This document shows, in pieces, positions 1 to 13,200 of a stretch of 64,000 nt of DNA. The DNA lies in contig CM034108.1 in assembly GCA_019914945.1 (NCBI GenBank), positions 10,604,280 through 10,668,279 on the forward strand, given 5' to 3'. This stretch comes from Typha latifolia. Its lineage: Eukaryota; Streptophyta; Magnoliopsida; Poales; Typhaceae. Below the pieces are notes generated by a model. It had not been told where the DNA came from. It saw only the letters and a program-made list of their open reading frames with translations, and ran no database searches. Within the stretch, counting starts at the first letter, position 1. Every line of letters starts with the position of its first letter. Made by a program: the position numbers and the translations under genes.

Positions 1-542
1 GAATCGCACGTAGAAGTTCTACTCCCGCTAAAGATCTGAACACGCACATAACACACTGCCTCAGCCCATCCATGCAACTTGAACAATCCAACAATTATCA
101 CCTTCCCGCCGAAACTCGACGACGATGTAAAATTCAACCCCCCCGAAGCGAGATCAAAGGGGAAGAAACGGCTGGCCGCCACCTTCGATGCCAGAATTTG
201 CACCGACGTGTGAATCGTTTCCGTCCTACGTGCATGGATCATGCCTGCTTCCATCGGCGCAAACCCGACGTAATTGCCGTGATAACTGACCGTGGTCGTC
301 GAGCCGCCGTACTCGAACCCAGCAAAGTTGCGGTTCTTGACGACGATCTCGACCCCGAGAGTGAGGTTGAATGCGAGGGGCAGGAGCCTGAAATCTACGT
401 ACTCGACATTGACAAGAGAAGTAACGATCTCCGGCGTCGTTGGTTTGAAGACCGTGTAGTATAGGATCACGAGAATTGCAACGAGGAGAATGATGAGAAT
501 TCCCGTCACAGTGCAGCAGATCTTGATACCTTTTTTCGACAT
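1..542 (-). CDS. LEA_2 / NDR1-HIN1-like membrane protein, 3' end missing
   Basis: Reading the minus strand from the ATG at 542-540 gives an open frame of 180 residues that runs off the left window edge. It starts MSKKGIKICCTVTGILI, with one membrane segment at about residues 7-29. A LEA_2-type beta-sandwich follows (phrases such as LPLAFNLTLGVEIVVKNRN and GNYVGFAPMEAGMIHARRT). This layout, a short cytosolic tail, one helix and an extracytosolic LEA_2 domain, is that of small plant LEA_2/NHL proteins of the At1g64065 type. These are often linked to stress or immunity, but the biochemical role is generally unknown. Only the last residues should be missing, since family members are about 190-210 aa. 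The frame has no stop and no intron is needed. Plus-strand ORFs over it are shadows. Confidence 0.8.
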   Translation of the reverse strand, partial: MSKKGIKICCTVTGILIILLVAILVILYYTVFKPTTPEIVTSLVNVEYVDFRLLPLAFNLTLGVEIVVKNRNFAGFEYGGSTTTVSYHGNYVGFAPMEAGMIHARRTETIHTSVQILASKVAASRFFPFDLASGGLNFTSSSSFGGKVIIVGLFKLHGWAEAVCYVRVQIFSGSRTSTCD

Positions 543-2294
543 GGGAGAAGAGAGATTGAAGATGTTAGAGATGGAAGGGAAGGGGGGGAGTATAAGGAAT
601 GGTAGGAGTTTGAGTGTCATAAAGAGGAAGCTAGCCTTTGGTATTGGTGTGTTAATTAAGTAATTCTCTTTTGTGTATTTGAAAAGGAAACAAGAGTTTG
701 AGGTCAAAGAAGAGAAGCAATGCGTTTGCAACTCGATTAGCCGTTTATTTCACGCCTACGGTTATTAATTCTTTTATTATTATCTTGTGCTCGTTGGATA
801 GTATTCCATGTCCTAAAGACCTTTGAAACTTTCTGGGTCTGATCGTTTGCAACCCATGGCTGCAGGATCTTTTGTGCATATAGGAAATTCTTGTCGTCAG
901 GGATCAGCAGCTGCTTTACAGCTTTAAGTCTTCTACTTAAAAGAAGGATTAAGAAAACTAATGATGAATAAAAGACTAATTTCTGCTCCTATTAACCTAT
1001 CCGTTTCAGCTAAGCAAAGAGGATTCCTGCTAATGACAGCCTGCTAGTAGAAAATTATAATAAAAACCTTTGTTTATCTGGTACTGCGGTTAATCTGAAC
1101 CTTGTATTATCGCTATCACACCAGTTGTTATGCAGCATAAATCTACTTTCTTTGTTGCATTTTATGTTCATAGAAGTCAACAGCAAAAAATGATAACTTT
1201 TACAAATTGCTCTATAAGATTAAGCTGATAAAAAATAGTAGTTTTTATGTTCAATACTCTAAAACATCATTATATCTATAGTTGAGACAAAGATAAAATT
1301 GAGTATTAGTCGCATTCGTACTTCGTAAATAACATTACGGAATATTAGAATCAGGAAAATTTTTGACTGTAACACTAGAATTTTTCAGATATTACATCAG
1401 AGGACTTATCTAGTATATGCAAAATTACTTTGCTTCATTCTGATGTAATTTGGAAATTAATTTGTTTCATCTTGTGCTGTTTGAACTGGCAATGTTATTT
1501 CCTTCTCATCTATCTAAGATTTCCCTTCATAACTCTTACCCCAGAGGATCAATGAAGTAGCAGTAACTCATTCAGGTGCATTAGCATTGTGTTAGTTAAG
1601 AGTATTTGGTGATTAGAAAGCACCTTCCTAGTTTAATTTCTTCTCCTAAAAGAACACTAGATAATGTCATTGTTATGAAGGTTGCGACATCGCAGGGCCC
1701 CTCCTCTGAATTGCTCATGAATTGCAACTAATACGCAACTCTACTCACCATGACAGCCTGAAATTTTATCAGTAAGAATCCATGTTATTCTTGTATCAAA
1801 TAAAATCATATACAGTTATGAACTTAACTGATAACAGTATTCTTCTTTTACGTATGATATCTGAATTGTAATCTTCTGAAATCCATCGTTTCACTATAAT
1901 TCAGCGATTAGCAATTAATCTTGACTCGAATGATGCTAATAAATATAAGACTTTGATTAGTATCTATCGTCGTAATGATATATGAACAAACAAAGACAAT
2001 AAATTCTTTTTTAGGAGGATATGTGAGGAATATGTTGGAAAATATGCATAGATAAGTCTGCTTGAATAGTATTTACTTACTGAATAAATCATTGAGATAA
2101 GTAAGGCTCACATCCAAGTGCAATTTACAACCGTGAAAAATGTCCCTCACAGTGACTACAGCAATGAAAAAAGCCCTGAATGGTGCTAAAGAGGCTTTAA
2201 AAGAGTAGAATTAAGCAGCCTAGAAGGGAATTCCTCCAACATAAGTCCGTACAAGAAACTAAGGACATTCATGAACTGATCTCAAGTATAAGTG
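543..2294. other. AT-rich intergenic region
   Basis: The first part should hold the 5' UTR and promoter of the minus-strand LEA_2 gene. I see no conserved coding frame, tRNA, clear terminal repeat or tandem repeat in the rest. Confidence 0.5.
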
Positions 2295-2612
2295 TTAGCT
2301 TTCTTCAGAAGGATTTAGAATTTTGGAAAGAAAAAGAAGTGCAAGAAGCATAAAGACCATGATGAAGTGGGCATGGTTACTAGGAAAGCTCCCTAATGCC
2401 CATCTCCTCTTAGAATTGGTACAAACTCCATGTGTGTGGCTACTTACATAATCAAGAAGGTGATGGTGGTTGAATGATTTATACTTTGATCCATTGTAGA
2501 AGGCTAGCATCATGACGTCTGCGGCCCCGAGCACAATTCCTGAAGCTTTTGCGATCCCATGGAGTCTCCTTAACTTCAAAGTTTCCATCCTTTGCAGTAA
2601 ATTCGGATTCAT
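2295..2612 (-). pseudogene. WAT1-related (MtN21/EamA-type) transporter exon relic
   Basis: The minus-strand frame reads METLKLRRLHGIAKASGIVL, then LAFYNGSKYKSFNHHHLL and later RRWALGSF. This order (LR-LHGIAK, a glycine-rich helix, Y-G, a His-rich loop, W-LGS) matches the exon of plant WAT1-related permeases that joins the two EamA repeats. A full gene has about 350-400 residues and ten membrane helices over several exons. I found no flanking exon, and the frame degrades after the LGS motif. The stretch before METL does not read as the preceding helix. It is most likely a transposed or decayed exon. A live exon whose partners I missed is possible but less likely. Confidence 0.55.
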
Positions 2613-4271
2613 TGATTAGTAGTATTGCTTTCTTTGTCAAGAAAGATATATAAGCACGTAAACATACTAGGAATCCATTTTTGCCATCCTTGGCTAGCTA
2701 GATGCTTACATCAGAATAAATTTATTCTAATTCACATAAGTAATATGCGGTTGCATTGTATTGATTATAACTTCAAGGTATACAAAGCGAGTTATGATGC
2801 CCTATCGAAATTTAGTTGAAACCAAAGTATCATTACAGTTCAAAGGTATCAGCGATGCAGTAGTAAAATATTAGGCCAAACTCGATTTTATCCACTACTG
2901 AACAATCCTCAAACTTATCCACTGTTGGATCGATAAAGACAAATGACGACACCTCTTTGATCTTATTCATTCTCTTCTAAATATCTAAGAAAAATATTTG
3001 TTAAGGTAACTTAGTAGCTAAATTTTTTTGGCTTAAACCCACTACTTATATGTTATCTAAAGTTTGAGTAAGTAAAAAAAAGTGAGACTCATCAAGATAG
3101 TTTTTCTATAAGTGTTGGTGAAGATTTTCTCACTTTCTTATTTCTATACTGACTTTAATTTAAGGTTTACTTTATTTTGTAAAAATATTAAAAATATTAA
3201 GTTCGTGACAAGATGCTACTTATGCTGCATTTGTAGAAACCTTTATGATGCTATCTCTTTGATAATATTGGAATCTAATAAATCTTTATGATTCATCCCG
3301 TATAAATATCTATCAATTTCAGAGTTTTTGACTATTTTAAATTTGCTCATAATTTTTTTATATGTCTAATTTATTTTAAAACTTAAATACAAGCCTAAGT
3401 GTATGCTAAAGTTATTGACTAAAATTTCTAAACACAAGTCACTGACTCAGTCAACTACTTATAAATACAAGTCGTTATTTATAAATATTTTCGGCTTGCA
3501 AACAACAAGTAAAACTGGACCCAAATATTTCCATCATTGCTGTAATATAATTTTATGGCTTGACTTTTTCTTAAAAAAGACAAAAGAAAAAGGCGATTTA
3601 GTAATTTGCCATTGAATTTTTTAATTTGACAAAAGAAAAAGACAAGAGAAAAAAATCATATAATACTGAATATATGAAGCTTCCATCTCGCCACGTAGGC
3701 TAAATTTTTTTAATTTTTAAATCTTATTTTTATAAGCCTTTCTTTTTTTTTTTGGACATATTTGGATATTATTTTCAGTATTCTCTATTTTGACTAAATA
3801 GTCAACGAGTGGAAGGAAAAAAAAAAGGGTAAAAACTAACATAACTACCCAAATTCCCAACCAACCGAGTTGGTCGGCATTGGAATTGGTCTCCTTGTCC
3901 CTCTCCTCATCAAACTCCTCCCAAGCTCACAAATTTATTAATATTTAAGAGCTAAAATAAATAACCATTTCTACGCGGAGCCATGAACCATTCCAACCCG
4001 AGCTATTTACGAAACTAGCCCTCCACCTTCCCCTTGCCCCCTCTTCGCCAAATCCCTCGCATATCGATCTCTATTCCTTTGGGTCTCTTGACTCACGAGA
4101 GAGGAGGAGAGAGAGGGAGAGAGAGAGAGGGAGAGGCTAAAGGAGGAATCTTGGTGGGTGGTTTAGGTGATTGGGGGATCTATCTCGGGCCAGGGGGCAG
4201 GTGTGGTTTGTTGAAATTTGTGATCTTTTTGGCGGATTTTGGGGATTTGAGGAATTGGGTCTTGGTGAGGG
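2613..4271. other. Intergenic region and TBC gene 5' leader
   Basis: AT-rich with short poly-A/T runs and no recognisable gene to about 3830. From about 3830 it becomes mixed and then GC-richer, with a GA-rich tract near 4097-4135, as expected of a plant promoter and 5' UTR ahead of the ATG at 4272. Two short plus-strand frames over the leader have no recognisable product; the second overlaps exon 1 in another frame. Confidence 0.5.
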
Positions 4272-7200
4272 ATGTGGAGGGATACCGGAGCTCCGGCGGA
4301 TTCGTTTTACGCTGCTCGACCTGAATGCGGCGATCTCCCGAAGACCAAGTTTAAGATCAAGGTTTGGTTTGGATTTCTGTGATCTTCCTGATTGGTTCCT
4401 TCAATACATTGGATGTATAGATAGTTGGCGACAACTTTGGCATGTATTGGATTTCTGGAACAAAAATAGATTAATGCACATTAATCTATTAGCATCTCAT
4501 TGGATGCATTTCTTTTTGCAGCATGAATGATGCTAGGGTCGTGGTTAATGATCTTTACATTAAATATGTATATGGATTAATATGAACAAGTGGTAATAGG
4601 AATATTCACTGTTTGGGTTTCAAATCTATTCTTGAGTGATAAGTGAAATATAAGGAAGCTTTCTTAATCCGGATAGTCAATTTTGGAAGTATCTGTTTGT
4701 CTGGTTGGAAAATCTTGTTTCAATCAACCATAACTATAAGGAGGTTTTCTTCTATTTCTTTCGATATTATTTGGAGCTCATAGTTGTCTAACTCCGAAAT
4801 AAGGCATATATTGAGTAGCATTCATGTTGTTACCTCTTCATGCAGGCTGGGAAAACACTGAGCGCACGGAGATGGCAGGCTGCATTTAGTCCAGAAGGGT
4901 ACTTGGACATTGGGTCAGTCCTTAGCAGAATACAAAGAGGAGTAAGTCAACACCTACTATTGTCCCTTATCGCGAATTTTTTTCTCTCTTTATGGTTTAT
5001 TTCTAAATATTAGTTGCATAGAATTATACTTACACCTTTTCCATATTAACTAGCTTTTGCTCAATATGCAAATATATTATTCTAATCAATTAACAAGCAC
5101 ACTCTCCTTCTTTTCTACATAGTTCACAAATATGTGGGATTGTGACATCTGAGCCTATGATGAAAGGTTTACTCTTCGAAGTTAACTATTATATGAACTA
5201 TCAGGACAGTTTCTAGAAAAGCTTTACAAAATTGTAAAGTTTCTTTTACAATAGTGCTCCATAGAGAAGAAGAAATATTTGTGCAACTGTAGCGCTCCTT
5301 TAAAAAGTTGTATAAGTTGTGTCTTCATAAGAGGAACAGGCAAAAAGTAAGTTTATTTCTCTTCTTAATGAACTAGTAAAGAGGTAGGGCCCTATTGAGG
5401 AATAATCTATACGATTTGTAGCAAATCGATTAACTTCTTTCTTCTTGCTAGTTGTGTAGGAAACTTCATGTGGCCATTCATTAAGAACCCAAACCCAACC
5501 TCTTCGGTTGTGCAACTTTTGAGTGCATTTGTTTTAACTTGATTCCCTTTGACAATCTTTGATTTTCTTTTGTCGGGACAAGATGTACACACATGCTATT
5601 CGAATCTTGATGAGCAACTTCTTATCAGTAACTTTATTGTCCTATATGTAATTTTAAAGCAAATTTCTTAGAGGAAATAATTGATTCCTATGATTTTTTT
5701 AGGGTGTCCATCCTTCAATTAGAGGAGAGGTTTGGGAGTTTTTACTTGGCTGTTTTGATCCTAAGAGTACCTTTGATGAAAGAGAGCAGCTGAGGCAACG
5801 ACGGAGGTATTTGCCTTGCTAACAGAAACCTACTGGTATACTCATTCAATACTGCGTCCTTTGTTCATCATCATTTCTATTTCTCTTTCTTTTATATTGT
5901 TGATGAATGGAAATATGGTGGTGACATTTGATGCATCCTAACTATTCTTTAGAACAAGTATATGGTTTTGTTTCTATTTGTATGATGCATATTCTATCTA
6001 TATTAGAAAGTAAGAAACACGTTTAATATCAATGCAAAAAATATGTATCTCTTCCTTGCACTTTAGCTTATGTGTCATGAGTTAGAAAGCACCCACACTT
6101 CGAATATCATGTTGTGTCATTGTCCAACACTTGTTGGATACCAAACACGTGTTGGGCACTTCGAAGGAGTACCTGATATTTAAACAAATATAAAATAAAC
6201 TTGAACATCTGTTGGACATTTTCAGACATTCTTGAGATACATTTTGGACACAAGATATATCATATGTTGCAGAAATTTATAGTAGAAATCATCTATTGCA
6301 AGAATTTTACATATGCTCTAGAAATGTAATGCAAAAATCACAAGTTAGTGCATCCAAGAAAATTAATATTAGCATAGACGAGTGCAAAAATTATAGATTT
6401 GTCAATTCCATCCGCTATGGTAGTAATTTGCATCTAATAACCTATAAATGTAATATGCAAAGGAAAAGATCATGTTAGTTATTTATTCTCATAATATTGA
6501 ATTGTATTGTCATGTATTAGCGTTATTATTTTTGACTTGTTATGATATCTTTGTGGTATTGTGCACACTTTGATTTTCTCTCGTGAGTAGATTATGCTTT
6601 CTTGTGTATTTATATTACAACTTTATAAGTTAGCAAATTTTTTTTTTTCTGTCATAAACGTGTTCGTGTCCTATTTTTTCAAGATTTGTTGTATTTTTCG
6701 AGTATGTATCATGTCATATCCATGTTCCATGTCCGTACTTCTTATTCATGATATATGCCATGGTTCAAGGATTCCTATTATGCATTTCATTGCAACTATG
6801 TATTTCCATAATTATGACGGTAGAATAGCAAGATGATTATTTGCTTAAAATTTTGGAGAATAAGAGAACTTGGACAAATGTTTGTCACTAAATTTCAATT
6901 TGTATATAAATCTGCTGCGAACCCTCTGAACCATCTAGTTTTCTTCTTTTTGAGTTATGCAGATTGCAATATGCTATATTGAAAGAAGAATGCAAGGAAA
7001 AAGATTCTCATGTTGGTAGTGGTAGGATAATTACGGCTCCAATTATTACCGAAGATGGTGAGCCTATTCAAGATCCTTTAGTCATCCTTGAAGCCAATGA
7101 AAACCAAGAGAATTCACATAATTCTCTTAGTTCTAGCACTGGAACTAGAGAAAAGGGAGAGACCTCTGGGGAACATATAAAGTTGGATAAGCAAGTTATC

Positions 7201-10200
7201 GAATGGAAACTTACACTTCATCAGATTGGTAATCATAAATACTTACTTTTTCTTATGTGTATTTTAAATAATTCAAAATCATTACAAATATCATTATAAC
7301 TGTCATCTGATCTCATCCTTCATTCTGTTCGGATGGCTAATTATTTTATTTTGATAACTTCCTCTTTTAAGTCAATCTAGAGTTGTGACACATCTATTCT
7401 CATCTTAAGTTTTATAAGCTAACTAATTGGTAATGGTATGGCAGGCAATATTTTGGTAGTGAATGTCACACCACTTCACTTAAGTACATAAATTATGAAT
7501 TGGGAATTCTACTTAGACACAAAGCTAGTTGAACTCTGAATAATCTTTTACCTCTCTAAGCTGTTCTGTTGAAATTGTTGTATTTAAATATATTTTTCTC
7601 ATGAATTGAAATTATGTTAGGCCTTGATGTGTTACGCACTGATCGGACTCTAGTATTTTACGAGAAGAAAGAAAATCTCTCGAAGCTGTGGGATATTCTA
7701 GCTGTTTATGCATGGATTGACAAAGATGTTGGTTACTGTCAAGGTGCCTGGAGAAAACCATCTCACCATTTATTTTCTATGATGGAATTTACCAAAAGGG
7801 TTCCTTAAAAGTAAATATCTATTGATGTTTTAATATGTATAACTTGAACAGGAATGAGTGATCTTTGCTCTCCGATGATAGTGCTTCTAGAGGATGAAGC
7901 CGATGCATTTTGGTGCTTTGAGCGTTTGATGCGCAGGCTGGTATGTTTTATAGAAGTCAATTGATGATTTTTTAGATTTTCTGCCTCTCTTTCTTCCCTT
8001 CATAATATCCACTTGATACTTATTCACTTTTAAGTTGGGGATGATTCATTTTGTGCGAGAGTAAGCATTCATGGAATAATTAACCTGCAGTTGTATAATG
8101 TGGTTAACGAAATTGGGAAATTGTCAAAAAAATTGAAGTTTGCCACTTTTAGTTCCTCTCTATAATTTCTTACAATCTATGTTGGCCATTTTATGTTCCA
8201 ACTAGTATTTCAATTTTGGGCCTATGTTAGTATTTAGTAACCCTTGCCATTGTCTACAATAGTCAAACAGAAGCTAGCTAAACCGTTAAAGGTTATATTG
8301 TCATTCACCTATTTTATCTAAAACTCCAAAATTAAGAAGGCCATCATATGACTTAGTAGCAACTAGTTGGCTCTAATGTTGGATTGCCATTGAAAGTCTG
8401 TTGAAGTGTTTGATTCTTTTGCTTCATCAAAGTTCTCAATTCCTAAATGGTGGTCATCTTAATAATAGACCATATAAAATATCGTAAGAATTTTCCCCAT
8501 TTTTTTTATTTTCCTAGTAAGTGACCCAAACTTTAGAGTTTAGGGCTAGGCACCTTGGTATTTAATTTGCTTCAACCTGAACAACTTGGGGCATTAAATA
8601 TACCAGGATATTGCACTAAAATGACTAATCTTATTAGAAGATATTCAAGTATAACCTGAAGAAAAGCATTTTTATTCAACTCTAAGGTTGGGTTAATATC
8701 CTTCATCCTTTTGGAAGTAACTAAAATTTGTCCTTTAAGTATGACAAGAATGCCAATTTCTCTTAATGTTAGGAGTTTATTCTATTTTTAAGAAAGTTCT
8801 CTTCTATATCTCCTTTTAAGGAAACAATGATTGTTAAAGGTATGATATATGTTGTTGTTTCCATTATCTAGCAATTTAAGCTTTTGGGTCAATAAGTTAT
8901 TTGTCATGTTTTCATGAACTAGTTTTCCTAGAGGTTATGAATTCAAACCTTGGTAAGACTATTTAATCCATATCTATGATTCAATTATCTATTCTTTTAT
9001 AATGTAAAAGGTGTGTGATTCCTATTATCTTTCATTTGTTCATGTATGTCATATAGAGGCTACACACGGTGGGATTTGTTAAAGGCATAAATACATTATT
9101 AGATCATTATCTAACAACTTAAGTTTCTAGGTCAATCGGTTATCTAACAATATAGTAAGAAATTAAAATGTTTCTTTGACCATAACATGCTAAAATATGT
9201 TTCTTGAAAGCATAGCCTCTAGTTCCATATCTTACATAATTTCTCATAAAAAATGTGTCAGCATTAAAAAAAACTCACACTTTATTACCAATATCTAATT
9301 TTAGGTTCCCTTGAGATCTTGTGCATCTTCTTCAAGCAGGTAATCTAGGTTCATCAGGCAGAAGTGCATCCTTGATCATATGACTTATTTATTCTCTTCT
9401 TATGTTTTTAATGACTTAGTAGTAAAAGTTAGTGTTAGAATATATATAAAAACACCATTCTCTAACAACTTAAGTTTTTAGAATCATTGGTAAGTTAACA
9501 ATGGTCTTGGAACAGAGATCCTAGTCCTGCTAGGCTCTTATGTTATTTAATATATAAAATTTTCATCTATTTAAATCAAGTCCACTTTGTGAGCCTATCA
9601 CAATGCTTGAGCTTATCATAATGTCTCAAGCTTAGAGGTAATGGAGAATGTTAATAGTACAAAACATAAAAATTATCGTTCTATAACAACTAAAGCTTTT
9701 GGAGTAGTTAATGAGTTGATAGTTACTATATGCCAATAAGATAGTATTTTGGGTTTCAACTTTCAACATGTTAAGAACAAAGATTTTCTAACACAAACAA
9801 ATGTGTCAACCATGACAACTTTAAGGTGGATTTGGGTGGGGGGACTTCACACCAAGTCATATCAAAGGGAAAGAGAACTACTTAAGAATTTATACATAGC
9901 TAAAAGAATGCCTCAAATATCTAGTTACTAGATAAGGCCCATTAATTCTTAAAATGGCATATCAAGCAGCAGCTAATTAAACTAGCTCAGAAGTGCAACA
10001 GAGTATTCCCAAATCTGATCCCTTTACTTGTCATAGAAGTAGTCTTCATTATTATGTTCAATATTCATATTCTTTTTACTTGGATGTGCATCTCTAGTTT
10101 TAGTGCTCTCTATCTAGAACAATGCTTAACGACATTCCTTATTGACCTTTGCTATTCTTTCCTTGTTTGGTAGCTTGTTTCATGAGTTTAGACTTTCCAC

Positions 10201-13200
10201 TCTTATTGTTTGTAGCTCTGCTCTTTTCCTTCTCATTTATGCCTTTTGCGTTCTAAGAGTTCATTTTTTCTTGGCAAACGAGCATGTATTTTCTGAAAGC
10301 CCTGTGATAGATTCTACCGTACCAAATTGATAGGCTCTAATACTAATGATAGGTTACAGAACAATTTCTTTAAGATTTGAATTTATTGCATGAAGCAGTC
10401 CGCGCAACCGAGGGAAAATATTTACCAAATATTTTTTCGTAAAAATTACGAAACCAAGTGGAAGCGATCAATAATTACTTGATCTACGTTATTCGTATTT
10501 ACGCCCTTCGCAGATTCGAACTGCAACTTGAACGAAAGTACGATTTAGTGCGGATGATGGTGGTAGTGGTGACGGATGGAGTAGAAGTTAGGGTTATGAA
10601 TGATAATGAAGATGAGGGTGGATGGGTGGTATAGTTTAAAGGATATAGACGAAGGGGAAGAAGTGGTTGAGATCCCAAAGAAGACGGAGGACTCGATAGT
10701 CGAGAGAGATTAGAAATTAAGAGAGACCTTACCAACGGTGGAGGTGGTAAGTTGGTGAAGAGGAAGGAGAGATATTAGAGTAGAGAGAATAGAGAGAAGA
10801 TAGGAGGCAATAAATCAATAATCCAATAGCATAATAAATTTGGCTGCCATCCATACCTTTATAGAGGCTAGCCAACAAGCCCCAATAATAATAACTAACC
10901 CTAATCCTAGTGCAATCCTGCCGATCGCATTTGAACGCGCCCGATCGCGTTCGAACGCTCAAAAGGCGTTCTCTGTATGTGCGAACGCGATGCAAGCGTT
11001 TGAACGCGCCCCACCGCATTCGAACGCATATTTCGCGTTCTCTGTATTTGCGAACCTGATGCAGGCGTTCGCAAAGTCGTTCGAATGCGACCCCTTCTAC
11101 GTTCGAATGCGACCTATAGAAATTTTATTTTAATAAAAATAAACAACTAATGCAATAAGAAAAAACTCTAACAAGGTGTATCACCCTGAGCTTTGAAATA
11201 TTTATTTGGCGAAGTGTAGGTCCCTGAATTCATCATTTCCCTAGATAATTCCCTAGCAGCCACAAGAACATTTCAGATGGTCTGCTTCAAGGTCACCAAT
11301 CAAGATTAAAGGGTAGCTGCCCATATCACTCTCCTATTCCATGCCATGAACCATGAGAAGGGTGCCCCATGCATGTCAACACAAATCTTTGTTGCCTTTC
11401 TAAACCCTTAATAGGATCTATTCTTGGCTAAGATCCAGAAATTTGGCAAGTTAACCTATAGTTCAAGGATGACATGTCAAGCTGATACGGATGCTAAATT
11501 TTCATTTCATTGGTTTGTCAAATGTGACCTTACCTTCTTACTTCATGAAGAAATAAAACCATCAGCTAAGAAATCAATGATCTGTTGCTCTGAACTCTGG
11601 AGTTTACTTAGGCATCTCTATGTGGTCTTTAGTTCTTATTGTTTGTGGAAAAATGAGCTTGCTTCAAATACTGTTTCATGTCTTTAAATGCCAGACCATA
11701 AAGATATTATTTTCGTCATGATTATTTTTCTACATACTCATTGACTTGCTTCTGATTACCTTATGTTTGAAATTTTAAAGCGAGGAAATTTCAGATGCAC
11801 AGAGAGATCTGTGGGGGTTGAAAACCAACTGCAGAGCCTAGCATCCATAACTCAACTGCTTGAGCCAAAGCTTCATGAACATCTAGGTTCATCTTCAATA
11901 TCTGCTACTCTACTTAAATAACAACTTTATTATCTAATTCTTGACAATTTATCAACTTTATTTCTAACTCTTGACAATTTATTAGGCAGTAGCATTATTT
12001 TGTTTCAGATGTGCTTTGCTTATTTCTGGATACTCTCTTATCTCATGTTTCTATTATTACTAATTATCTAGATAGCTCTTACCTCATAAGGAAGCAAGGC
12101 CTATAGAGCTTGAAGCATTCTGCATGGCAAATATTTGAAGAAACATATGTTGTATTCTATGTATTATAGGATTGGAATCCTCCTTCTCTATTGTAAGAAG
12201 ATTCTTACAAACTTCATGATAATTTAGAGAAATCTTACGATCCGATCACATGGGTCAAATCGAGTCAAGTCAAGTTAGTTAGCTTTACCTTATTGTTTGA
12301 ATTTCAAATAAATCGGATAATCCGCATGTGGATCCGATTCGCTAGGAATTTTTACTGCTATAAATAGGAATGGATATGTGTTGATAATTATCATGAAAAG
12401 AATCATTGAAGGAATATGAGTTTAGCCAAGTTATTATTTTCGTTTACCATAGTCGTTGATTGTTTTTATCTTCATAGAAGTAGATCATAACCGTAGAACT
12501 CTTTCAAGTATCTAAACTCTAGCCACCACCTTCCTTCATCAGCCACCTTATCTTACGGCCGTCCATCACCACCCTTAGCCGTCCGCCACCCTCCAACAAC
12601 CACCGCAACGTCGGTTAATTACTATTATGCCCTACTTCGACCTTGTTCCACTTTTTTAACCATAACTTTCTATCCGGATATCTAATTGACTTCATTCCAA
12701 AGCTATTAGATTCGGAACTTCCGAGATTGCTACTTCTCAAAATCTCAGGATCATCCTACGAACGGATCATTCTAGATCTGGTTCATAACAAGAAATTTGG
12801 TAAATAAACATGACATTAGAGCAGGAGCTCCTGATTTTGAAGCTAGGTAGGCAAATTCATCATTTAGTATATAAAATCTCTAACGTATTTACTTCAAATA
12901 CCTCTTGAGCCTATTAATACGTCTCTAGCCCAGAAGTAAGAGAGTGTTAGAATATAATGAATTAATACTACCATTCTCTAATAGCTTAAAATTTGATTAA
13001 TTATTAAATTATCATGGTATTAGAACTAGTTTTCGTAGAGATCATGAGTTTAAATCTCCTCAACTTGCTTTTGTTCCCTAATCCCTATTTTCTATTATCT
13101 ATCATGATGTAGCTTGGGTCATACATATAGTTTTCTCTATCCGTCCTTGTTTAGTGTGTAGGGAGAGGGGAGCGTCAATTGTCGTTCTATTACCTAAAAG

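Noticed and set aside
72..464. A 130-residue plus-strand frame at the left edge
   Set aside because: It is the shadow of the minus-strand LEA_2 gene, which has a clear start, membrane helix and domain.
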